Shown: positions 40,350 to 48,003 of the stretch, one piece after another
Position numbering within the stretch: position 1 is the first letter of the stretch
Layout of the letters: the number at the start of each line of letters is the position of its first letter
From: Providencia vermicola
GTDB taxonomy: Bacteria > Pseudomonadota > Gammaproteobacteria > Enterobacterales > Enterobacteriaceae
NCBI RefSeq assembly: GCF_010748935.1
Contig: NZ_CP048796.1
Location: 809,001 to 873,000, forward strand
Reading direction: 5' to 3'
Length of the DNA stretch: 64,000 nucleotides
The notes under the pieces: model-generated
What the model saw: only the letters and a program-made list of their open reading frames with translations
Databases searched by the model: none
Told to the model about the DNA's origin: nothing
Translations under genes and position numbers: made by a program

Positions 40350-41687
40350 TTATAGGTAAAGATTCAATGTAACGCCTGGCTTTAGATCTGCCATTTTGAC
40401 CCCAGAATTCCAACTCATTAAATCATTGAGCTTAATTCCATGTCTTTTGGCTATACTATAATAAGAATCGCCTTTCTTTACTTTATACGTTTTGGATTTA
40501 CGCTTATTTGATGCAGGTGCACTGCCTTTTATCTTAAGGGTTTGTCCTGGATAGATATTCGCCGTTTTCATCCCATTAAGTTGTTTAATACTCTTACTGG
40601 TGGTATTGAACTTTTTAGCAATACTTGCGATCGATTCTCCTTTAACAACTTTATGAGTAAAGCCATTAGTTTGTGGTGCTGATCGTTTAAGTTGGTTTTG
40701 AGCAACAGCAGTACGAATATTATTTAAAACGGCTTGGTCAGAAAGCGATAATTTAAGTTGCTCTGCTTTTGCCGTAGGCAACATAATATAATGAGGACCA
40801 TTTGGTGATGTTACACCACGCTTATAACCTGAGTTATATGTTTTTAGTGATTCCTCTGAGATACCTGTTAATTCTGCTGCTTGGGTTAAGGTAATTTGTT
40901 GCCCTACATCAACCTGAGTTAATGCGCGACTTCTATTACTGCGTGGTAATTTGACTTGATATCTTTCAGGGTTTCTTAATACTTGGCTGAGCGCTAATAT
41001 TTTAGGGACATACTGTTTAGTTTCTTTTGGTAAGGACAACGACCAAAAATCCGTCGGTAATCCAGCGGCTTGGTTCTTTTTGATCGCATTCAACACACAT
41101 CCTTCACCACAGTTATAAGCAGCCAGTGTGAGTTCCCAATCATGGCCAAACATAATATTTAAATTTTCGAGCAAATCAAAAGCAGCCTTAGTCGATGTCA
41201 CGAGATCACGACGCTCATCGACCCACTGGTCTTGTTTTAATCCGTAAGAGCGGGCAGTGATAGGAACAATTTGCCAAAGACCTGCTGCTTGTGCCGGAGA
41301 GGTTGCTTTTGGATTGAAGGAACTTTCTATAATAGGAATTAAGGCCAATTCCATTGGTAAGTTACGTGCATTGACTTCGTCTACGATCCAATACATATAA
41401 GGTTCTGCCCTTAATGTGACATCGTAGAGAAAACTTTGTTTTGTATAATAATTGCTGGCTTGTTCCCTGATGATTGAATTATCAGGTATATCCATCTTCA
41501 GCTCATCACTGATATAACCCCAAAGATCGCTATCTATTGTTGAGGTTTGTCTACTTGCTGCCTGATTATGTGGAGCAACGCTTTCTATAGTGTGGTTTGC
41601 TGAAGACTTGTTCTGCTTGGTTTTTTGTGGTGAAGCTTGGCATCCGGCCAGCAGAACAATGGCGATAATCGTCGCTATTGTCTTCAT
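40350..41687 (-). CDS. mltD: Membrane-bound lytic murein transglycosylase D
   Basis: Outer-membrane lipoprotein that cleaves peptidoglycan glycan strands with 1,6-anhydro product. I chose the ATG at 41687 (MKTIATIIAIVLLAGC, lipobox Cys16, 445 aa; E. coli 452); the upstream extension has no signal character. The SLT domain has the catalytic Glu in PIIESSFNP, with GLWQIVP and AAYNCGEG motifs. Two LysM peptidoglycan-binding repeats occupy the C-terminus (about 325-445: HKVVKGESIASIAKKFNT and YKVKKGDSYYSIAKRHG). Next to gloB as in E. coli. Confidence 0.96.
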   Translation of the reverse strand: MKTIATIIAIVLLAGCQASPQKTKQNKSSANHTIESVAPHNQAASRQTSTIDSDLWGYISDELKMDIPDNSIIREQASNYYTKQSFLYDVTLRAEPYMYWIVDEVNARNLPMELALIPIIESSFNPKATSPAQAAGLWQIVPITARSYGLKQDQWVDERRDLVTSTKAAFDLLENLNIMFGHDWELTLAAYNCGEGCVLNAIKKNQAAGLPTDFWSLSLPKETKQYVPKILALSQVLRNPERYQVKLPRSNRSRALTQVDVGQQITLTQAAELTGISEESLKTYNSGYKRGVTSPNGPHYIMLPTAKAEQLKLSLSDQAVLNNIRTAVAQNQLKRSAPQTNGFTHKVVKGESIASIAKKFNTTSKSIKQLNGMKTANIYPGQTLKIKGSAPASNKRKSKTYKVKKGDSYYSIAKRHGIKLNDLMSWNSGVKMADLKPGVTLNLYL

Positions 41688-41765
41688 TGTGTCAATATTC
41701 TTTGTTTTATGTGTAAAAGTCGAACAATAATACTTATCCGACACAAAGAAGACAATAATTAAACG

Positions 41766-42521
41766 TTAATAATGATCTTTTAATTGACGTAAAACGGTAA
41801 AAACGGCCCTAAGTGGTGGGTTTGCTTGATTTATATTTAACTTGTTTTGCAGCTCGGCATTATCGCACTGTAGAAAAATATTTATTTTTCGTTCAGTTTT
41901 GAGTGTGGTTGGCACAGTAGCTTGCTGTTTACTGCGTTTAGCGGCGACTTCTTCTTGGTATTGGCTAATTTGTTGGTTTTCAGGCCAAATATGATGCGCA
42001 AACTTAAGGTTAGATAGGGTGTATTCATGTGCACAACAGATGAGTGTTTCATCGGGCAGGGCGGCTATTTTTTGGATTGATTGATACATTTGCTCTGGTG
42101 TACCTTCAAATATTCTGCCACAGCCACCTGAGAACAAGGTATCCCCACAAAAGAGATAAGGAGCGTGATAAAAAGCGATATGACCAAGTGTATGTCCCGG
42201 TAGACCGATAATTTTAAAATCAAAATTATCGATTTTGACACTATCACCATCACTGACTAATTCTGTCGCTCCTTTTACTTGCGTTTCTTGGGGACCAAAA
42301 ACAGGAAGATCACGAAACACTTTCAGAATACCTTTTACACCGCCAGTATGGTCATTATGATGATGGGTGAGTAAGATAGCGATAGGAGTCAACTTTTTTG
42401 CTGACAATATTTCGAGGACGGGTTCTGACTCTGAGGGGTCAACAATGATACACTGTTGATTAGCATCCGTAAGAATCCAAATGTAGTTATCGTTTAAAGC
42501 AGGAACTCGTATTAACTCCAT
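41766..42521 (-). CDS. gloB: Hydroxyacylglutathione hydrolase (glyoxalase II)
   Basis: Hydrolyses S-lactoylglutathione to lactate and glutathione in methylglyoxal detoxification. It has 251 aa, same as E. coli. Binuclear metal site of the metallo-beta-lactamase fold: H53, H55, D57 and H58 in THHHNDH, plus H110, D127 and H165. The C-terminal glutathione-binding segment KINIFLQCDN and NPPLRAVF are present. Divergent from yafS. Confidence 0.97.
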   Translation of the reverse strand: MELIRVPALNDNYIWILTDANQQCIIVDPSESEPVLEILSAKKLTPIAILLTHHHNDHTGGVKGILKVFRDLPVFGPQETQVKGATELVSDGDSVKIDNFDFKIIGLPGHTLGHIAFYHAPYLFCGDTLFSGGCGRIFEGTPEQMYQSIQKIAALPDETLICCAHEYTLSNLKFAHHIWPENQQISQYQEEVAAKRSKQQATVPTTLKTERKINIFLQCDNAELQNKLNINQANPPLRAVFTVLRQLKDHY

Positions 42522-42560
42522 AATGACCTCTACTCTATATTGTGATTAAGGGGAATTTCG

Positions 42561-43286
42561 ATGAAGCCAGCGCGTATTGAAAAAAAACGCCAGATGCCTG
42601 TAAGTTGGTCTGATATCCCATTCGGGAGGCAATACCGCCAAGCCCTACAATATCAGCTTCGTCCTTGGTGGCCAAAAATGTTTGGCTTTCATTTGCTTAA
42701 GTTAGGACATCTAAGCACTGAGATCGATACTGAAGAGTGCATGATATCGCATCAGTTTAGTGTAGGGAATGATGACCCTCGTTTCCATGTTCTTGCTGAA
42801 TCCCAAGCTCTTCCTTTTATTAATAAATCTATTGATGCATGCTTAATGTCACATGTATTGGCCTATAGCCATGACCCTCACTGGATGCTACGTGAAGTGG
42901 ACCGCCTATTAGTTGATGATGGCTGGTTAATTATTTCAGGCTTTAATCCATTTAGCTTATTAGGCCTTGGGAAAATGGTGCCATTTCTTCGTAAACAACA
43001 GCCTTATTGTAGTCGTCTATTTCCAACGTTAAGGGTATTCGATTGGCTTAGTCTATTAAATTATGAAGTGCTTTATCATTGTAATTGTCAGGTATTTCCG
43101 TGGCACAGCCCTAACAATTGGTTGAATCAACGTATTGGGGGGATTGGGACATTGAATGTGATTGTGGCACGAAAGCGTACTTATCCATTAACGCCAACAT
43201 TACTAAAATTTAAACAGCCCAAAGTGAAAATAAGTACCGCATTAGGTGCCACAAAACGTATGTCGGATCGCTCAAAGAACTCATAG
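42561..43286 (+). CDS. yafS: Class I SAM-dependent methyltransferase YafS
   Basis: Predicted methyltransferase of unknown substrate, 241 aa (E. coli about 240). It shows a Methyltransf_11-like core: the acidic/ALPF segment LAESQALPFINKSIDACLMS (motif II), HVLAYSHDPHWMLREVDRLL and the post-motif GWLIISGFNPFS. The N-terminal SAM-binding glycine motif is poorly conserved, as in the family. Same gloB-yafS-rnhA context as E. coli. Confidence 0.9.
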   Translation: MKPARIEKKRQMPVSWSDIPFGRQYRQALQYQLRPWWPKMFGFHLLKLGHLSTEIDTEECMISHQFSVGNDDPRFHVLAESQALPFINKSIDACLMSHVLAYSHDPHWMLREVDRLLVDDGWLIISGFNPFSLLGLGKMVPFLRKQQPYCSRLFPTLRVFDWLSLLNYEVLYHCNCQVFPWHSPNNWLNQRIGGIGTLNVIVARKRTYPLTPTLLKFKQPKVKISTALGATKRMSDRSKNS

Positions 43287-43352
43287 CATGCAAAAGAATA
43301 TAATGTATGCGCTGAGCTGTATTTCGTCCAAATAATATAGGCGAGTTAACAT

Positions 43353-43823
43353 TTAACTTTGAGCTGGTTGGTAACCTGTATCTTCTTGAGTTGGTGACTC
43401 TGCTGCTTGTCGAGCGAGCTCATCACATTTTTCATTTTCAGGATGGCCTGCATGGCCTTTTACCCAACGCCAGTCGATCTTATGGCGAGTGATAGCCGCA
43501 TCTAGGCGTTTCCAAAGGTCTACATTGACGACAGGAGATTTATCTGCTTTACGCCATTGACGCCGTTTCCAATTATGTATCCACTGAGTAATCCCTTGGC
43601 GAACATATTGGCTATCGGTGGTTAAAATGATATCGCATGGGCGTTTTAAAGATTCGAGGGCGACAATAGCAGCCAGTAGCTCCATACGGTTATTCGTCGT
43701 TAAAAAAAAGCCTTCACTGAGCGTTTTTTCATGTTGTTGGTAACGAAGAAGAACACCATACCCCCCTGGGCCTGGATTACCCAGACAAGAACCATCCGTG
43801 AAAATTTCTACCTGCTTTGTCAT
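43353..43823 (-). CDS. rnhA: Ribonuclease HI
   Basis: Degrades RNA in RNA-DNA hybrids. It has 156 aa (E. coli 155). All catalytic residues are at the E. coli positions: D10, E48, D70, H124 and D134. The basic protrusion [11 protein letters not shown] (about 85-95) is intact. Divergently transcribed from dnaQ over a 54-bp region, the classical rnhA/dnaQ arrangement. Confidence 0.98.
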   Translation of the reverse strand: MTKQVEIFTDGSCLGNPGPGGYGVLLRYQQHEKTLSEGFFLTTNNRMELLAAIVALESLKRPCDIILTTDSQYVRQGITQWIHNWKRRQWRKADKSPVVNVDLWKRLDAAITRHKIDWRWVKGHAGHPENEKCDELARQAAESPTQEDTGYQPAQS

Positions 43824-43877
43824 TTCTGTTAAACTCTACCTTATTCATCAATCTCTAGTTTGACACAAAAACCCATT

Positions 43878-44639
43878 ATGAGCACGGCGATAACAAGACA
43901 AATTGTCCTCGATACCGAAACCACCGGTATGAATAAGTTAGGCGTTCATTATGAAGGCCATAATATTATTGAAATTGGTGCGGTTGAGGTCATCAATCGT
44001 AGGCTGACTGGCCGTAATTTTCACGTCTACATTAAACCAAATCGGTTAGTGGATCCTGAAGCGTTTGAAGTGCATGGTATCAGTGATGAATTTTTGCAGG
44101 ATAAACCGACTTTTGCTGATATTGCTGATGAATTCCTTGAGTTTATTCGCGGTGCTGAACTCATTATCCATAACGCTCCCTTTGATATTGGTTTTATGGA
44201 TTATGAATTTGCTAAATTAAATAGAGGCATACCACCTACCGCTGATTTTTGCCAGATAACCGATAGTTTAGTGCTTGCTCGACAAATATTTCCAGGTAAA
44301 AGAAATAATTTGGATGCTTTGTGTGATCGTTATTTGATTGATAATACTAAGCGTACACTGCATGGCGCTTTATTGGATGCTGAGATCCTTTCCGACGTGT
44401 ATTTAGCGATGACGGGGGGACAGACATCTTTAGCTTTTTCTATGGAAGCAGACACATCGAATGAAAGCTATGTTGAAGAGGTACAACGCATCGAGCGTCC
44501 AACGAGTGGTTTAAAAGTGCTTTATGCGACCGATGAAGAGCTTATTGAGCATGAAAAACGACTTGATATCGTAGATAAGAAAGGGGGAAAACCTTGTCTT
44601 TGGCGACAATCTCCAGATGAGGAAGAGACTATTCATTAG
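43878..44639 (+). CDS. dnaQ: DNA polymerase III epsilon (proofreading) subunit
   Basis: 3'-5' exonuclease of the Pol III core. The start at 43878 (MSTAITRQIVLDTETTG) matches E. coli; six in-frame codons upstream are not supported. It has 253 aa (E. coli 243). DEDDh residues are D12, E14, D103, H162 and D167. The clamp-binding motif QTSLAF is at 182-187, with the C-terminal alpha-binding region ending GGKPCLWRQ plus a short extra acidic tail. Followed by tRNA-Asp, as in E. coli. Confidence 0.97.
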   Translation: MSTAITRQIVLDTETTGMNKLGVHYEGHNIIEIGAVEVINRRLTGRNFHVYIKPNRLVDPEAFEVHGISDEFLQDKPTFADIADEFLEFIRGAELIIHNAPFDIGFMDYEFAKLNRGIPPTADFCQITDSLVLARQIFPGKRNNLDALCDRYLIDNTKRTLHGALLDAEILSDVYLAMTGGQTSLAFSMEADTSNESYVEEVQRIERPTSGLKVLYATDEELIEHEKRLDIVDKKGGKPCLWRQSPDEEETIH

Positions 44640-44698
44640 TCTTTATTCGCTTTTGAGGCTAAAAACTGTTCAACTGTACGATTTTTCAAGAAAAAGTA

Positions 44699-44727
44699 TT
44701 GACTGGCATGGTAAGTATTCGTAATAT
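44699..44727 (+). promoter_or_regulatory. Promoter of tRNA-Asp
   Basis: TTGACT (44699-44704), 17 bp, TAATAT (44722-44727), followed by a GCATCTCG discriminator. A strong stable-RNA type promoter. Confidence 0.75.
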
Positions 44728-44753
44728 GCATCTCGTTCCCTAGAGGGACATTC

Positions 44754-44830
44754 GGAGCGGTAGTTCAGTTGGTTAGAATACCTGCCTGTCACGCAGGGGG
44801 TCGCGGGTTCGAGTCCCGTCCGTTCCGCCA
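44754..44830 (+). tRNA. tRNA-Asp (anticodon GTC)
   Basis: 77-nt cloverleaf with encoded CCA: acceptor GGAGCGG/CCGTTCC, D-loop AGTTCAGTTGGTTAGA, anticodon GTC at 44788-44790 in CCTGTCACG, T-arm GGGTTCGAGTCCC. Nearly identical to E. coli aspV, same position after dnaQ. It borders the accessory region. Confidence 0.98.
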
Positions 44831-44837
44831 GATATCG

Positions 44838-44870
44838 AAGCCCTGACTCTTAGAGTCAGGGCTTTTTGTT
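44838..44870 (+). terminator. Terminator after tRNA-Asp
   Basis: Perfect stem AGCCCTGACTC/GAGTCAGGGCT with a TTA loop and a T-run. Confidence 0.92.
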
Positions 44871-46228
44871 TTTATGCTTTTTAACCTTTTAAAAAAACAC
44901 GTCAAAGAAAAATCCGTCATAAAAGTAGTGATAGGAGTGCTCTTGATATCTCAATCTGTGTTCATGACGATTTCTCAGCTAGTCAGTAATAAAGTTTATG
45001 AAACAGAGAACGAAGCCTTGAGATAAGACTGTTATTACGCGTAAGCAATTTATAAATCTAAATAAACAGATGAAAGCTAACATGACATTAATGATAGCTG
45101 TTGAGGTATGACTATAACCAAATTGATTAGATAATTTTAATTCCCGTCCTTTTGTGTGGGTCATTTGGCTTTACAATCTATGAGTACTTCCCATCCTGAA
45201 TAGCTTAAATCGATTTAATTCTCTTTTTGTTGGCGATATAAACTATCTCGTTAAATAATCTATAAATCACTTACTCATCTCCTTATGACTTTAAGATTAC
45301 TTTTTTGTTATTGATAATAATAATAGTTTGCAATTTAAATTATTTTTAAAATTCAAATTTTACTTTTCGTTTAATTTTGTCTATTTTTGATACTCGCTAT
45401 GAGTATGTTTAATTTTCAAATAATAAATAAACACAATCAGGTATATTCACTTTTTTTGCATATTTATATTATTTAAATTAATAGTGATTTTTCAATATTT
45501 AGAAATTAACTAAAAATTAACACGTTTATTTTTAATTATGGTGATTGTTATTTTAAAAACGACGATGAAATCGTGGTGAGTATTATTAGTATAATCAAAA
45601 GATAAAGTTAACTATTGAAGGTGACTTATCTGATATTTGAAGATTTGTTATTATTTTTAAAAACAGATCTTGTTTTGTATCTATATGAAAAATATGTTGT
45701 TTTTGCTTTCCGGTTACTTTATTAGAGATATTTAGTTAATTAATTAATTTATATTTTTACTAAAAATTATGACTATTTGTTAAATTTAAAACTTTCATCT
45801 TTATTTGCATCTTAATTGGTGTTTTTGTGGTTAAAAAAACCATTTTATATGGATGCTCATAAAAAGGAATGCGGTTAAAGCCAGCTATATAGCTAGCTTT
45901 TATGATATTTAATTTACTCTCCAGCGGTGTATCTGGTGGTTGTTTGTACTGCTAGCTGGGATGGATTAGGTTTGATTTTGCGTGAATGCTCAAGTAAATT
46001 AATGGGCATTGATTCAGTGGTAACACATAATACAATATTATTTATTCATATATCCTTAAAGTTGCATAAAATGTGTAGAGAATAGGTTTTTTATTCGATT
46101 TTTAGTCGGTTTTTAAATGAATTGGTTTTCTAAGGGTATCAGTTTTTATTAGTTATCTTCGTTCGTTATATTTATTTTAATACTGTTTGAGTAGTAAGGT
46201 TAATTAATTTAATGCATGGAGAAAAATA
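44871..46228. other. 1.36 kb AT-rich non-coding border of the fimbrial island
   Basis: Very AT-rich, with no acceptable coding sequence on either strand. A hairpin AAAGC-c-AGCT-atat-AGCT-a-GCTTT at 45877-45900 could be a terminator of a lost gene. A TAGCTGG at about 45954 can pair with CCAGCTA at 45881. No recombinase gene or copy of the tRNA end was found in it. Confidence 0.5.
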
Positions 46229-46624
46229 GTGAGAGTAGGTGCGGTGCAAATGCCGAAAAATAAACTCAATGATTCAAAAACTGTTTTTACCAAAGCGATT
46301 GGAGAAGAAATACATAAATTACGTAAAGAACGTTTGATGACCGGAAAGGAGCTAGCTAAGGTAGTTAATGTCTCCCAACAACAAATATCACGCTATGAAT
46401 GTGGGGTTTGTAATATAACAATAGATACATTGATTGTTATTTTAAACGCATTAAATGTTTCATTAACTGATTTCTTTAATCAGGTCTTTTTACGGGTGTT
46501 CGAAAAGGAAAAGAAAATCAGTGTACAGTACCACAATGTATTTAGTTCTTCTGAGCAGTCTGAAGAATTAAAAAAACAGCTAGAAACTTTTTCTCGGTAT
46601 GATCAAACTAACTTATGGGGTTAG
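46229..46624 (+). CDS. MrpJ-like XRE-family HTH regulator
   Basis: 131-aa DNA-binding protein with an HTH_3 domain at about 28-85 (IGEEIHKLRKERLMTGKELA then VSQQQISRYECGVCNITIDT), strongly reminiscent of Proteus MrpJ. MrpJ-type regulators are fimbria-associated and repress motility while fimbriae are made. The GTG at 46229 follows GGAGA; the ATG at 46250 (124 aa) is an alternative. Unlike mrpJ, which ends its operon, this gene lies at the front, 152 bp before the major pilin. A polar C-terminal tail of 45 residues is unassigned. Function inferred from family and context. Confidence 0.8.
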   Translation: MRVGAVQMPKNKLNDSKTVFTKAIGEEIHKLRKERLMTGKELAKVVNVSQQQISRYECGVCNITIDTLIVILNALNVSLTDFFNQVFLRVFEKEKKISVQYHNVFSSSEQSEELKKQLETFSRYDQTNLWG

Positions 46625-46677
46625 TTATTTTCTATTAATTATTTATATCACCATTCTTTTTTATTTAAAGTTTTTTA

Positions 46678-46738
46678 AATTATTTATCTTTAAATAATTA
46701 GGAATAAACACGTCTGAAGGATTGTGAATACATTCCTA
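46678..46738 (+). promoter_or_regulatory. Dyad-rich region upstream of the major pilin
   Basis: Two nested signals: AATTATTTA/TAAATAATT (46678-46699) and TAGGAAT/ATTCCTA (46699-46705 and 46732-46738). Candidate operators or, less likely, small invertible-element ends; no recombinase gene is nearby. Confidence 0.35.
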
Positions 46739-46776
46739 TTTTTTAAGTACGATATATTTATATTGCAGAGGCAATC

Positions 46777-47337
46777 ATGAAAAAAATTATTTTAGCAACC
46801 TTAATTTCTGGCGCAATGAGTGCATCCGCTTTTGCTGTGGATGCAGGAAAAGGGACAGTAACTTTCACGGGGTCTATCATTGAAGCACCATGCTCAATCG
46901 CTCCAGGAGATGAAAGTCAAACTATTGATTTAGGACAGGTTTCTAATGTTACCCTACAGAAAGGTGGTATGTCCGCAGCTCAGCCTTTTGAGATCCATCT
47001 CGAAGGTTGCACGTTGAACGCAGAATATAAAGATAAAGATGGCGTTACCCAAAAATATAACAATATGGTTGAAGTGAAATTTGAAGGTACAGAGTGGGTA
47101 AACAATGGTAGCAATACTGGATTAATTCAAATTACAGGTGATGCGTCTGGTGCAGGTATTGTATTGATGAATAAATCAGGTGCAAAAATCAATATCAATG
47201 ATTCAACCGTTGAGCGTGCTTATACCTCAGGTAATAACATTTTGAGTTTTCAAGCTGCGCTACAAGGTATGTCAGATGCGACTGTTGTTCCGGGTAGTTT
47301 CCAAGCTGTGACCAACTTTACATTGTCCTATAACTAA
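46777..47337 (+). CDS. Major fimbrial subunit (MrpA/FimA-like)
   Basis: 186 aa. The signal peptide is cleaved at ASAFA-V (residue 20). The mature pilin has the type 1/mrp pattern: VTFTGSIIEAPCSI with C39 pairing C78, the donor-strand alternating N-terminus GKGTVTF, and C-terminal beta-zipper FTLSYN with the penultimate Tyr recognised by the chaperone. First and most pilin-like gene of the operon, preceded by AGAGG. Exact mrp orthology is not claimed. Confidence 0.9.
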   Translation: MKKIILATLISGAMSASAFAVDAGKGTVTFTGSIIEAPCSIAPGDESQTIDLGQVSNVTLQKGGMSAAQPFEIHLEGCTLNAEYKDKDGVTQKYNNMVEVKFEGTEWVNNGSNTGLIQITGDASGAGIVLMNKSGAKININDSTVERAYTSGNNILSFQAALQGMSDATVVPGSFQAVTNFTLSYN

Positions 47338-47411
47338 TCGTTATTGTCAATGAAGTATTCCCCTAAGTCACTTCGTGATTAGGGGAAATATAAAAGAGGG
47401 GGAACTCGGTT

Positions 47412-47936
47412 ATGAAAGCTATTTTAGTCATGTTACTTGTTAGTCAATTTGCCACTTTACCGAGTGTACAAGCACAAGCTTCCACACTATGGGGAAGTGT
47501 CAACATGAATGGCAGTATTGTCGATTCTGCATGTGCTATTGATACCGGTTCTTATGAACAGGTTGTCGACATGGGAATCTTACCCGTTGGAACAATACGC
47601 CAACAAGGACAAGGTCCTGTTCACCCTTTCTCTATTACGCTAATTGGTTGCACTTTAGTGCCATATACCGGTTCTCCTTGGCAAGCTTTTACGGTGACTT
47701 TTGACGGTCCTGCTTCTGGTAATTGGTTTACGGTGTCGGGAGATGCGCGTGGCGTTGCTCTGTTATTACAAGATGCAGATGGGAAGCCTATTTATCCAGG
47801 GAAGTCCACAGAGAAACAAACTATCGCACCGGGAAATACTGTACTGAATTATGGGTTAAGGCTAGTTGCCGATAAAGAGCCTTTACGTCCGGGGCAATAT
47901 CAAAGCGCACTGCGTTTTAAGCTGGATTATTACTAA
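47412..47936 (+). CDS. Minor fimbrial subunit (MrpB-like)
   Basis: 174 aa with an N-terminal signal ending around VQAQA, a pilin-fold cysteine pair C41/C80, and C-terminal beta-zipper ALRFKLDYY. In mrp-type operons the second pilin gene encodes the terminator/anchor-type subunit that stops rod growth, and this position suggests the same. 75 bp after the major pilin, 67 bp before the usher. Confidence 0.85.
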   Translation: MKAILVMLLVSQFATLPSVQAQASTLWGSVNMNGSIVDSACAIDTGSYEQVVDMGILPVGTIRQQGQGPVHPFSITLIGCTLVPYTGSPWQAFTVTFDGPASGNWFTVSGDARGVALLLQDADGKPIYPGKSTEKQTIAPGNTVLNYGLRLVADKEPLRPGQYQSALRFKLDYY

Positions 47937-48003
47937 TAATAAAAAGTCATTTTTTCTTTTTAGCTTACGTTTTTCCTGAACCTGATTTTTAGGGATGTTA
48001 TTT

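Noticed and set aside
44979-45164. Minus-strand open frame of 61 codons in the AT-rich region after tRNA-Asp
   Set aside because: No recognisable motif or good ribosome site, in a region of random AT-rich composition.
46625-46776. fim/mrp-type invertible promoter upstream of the pilin
   Set aside because: Only short dyads are present and no FimB/MrpI-type recombinase gene lies in the window.
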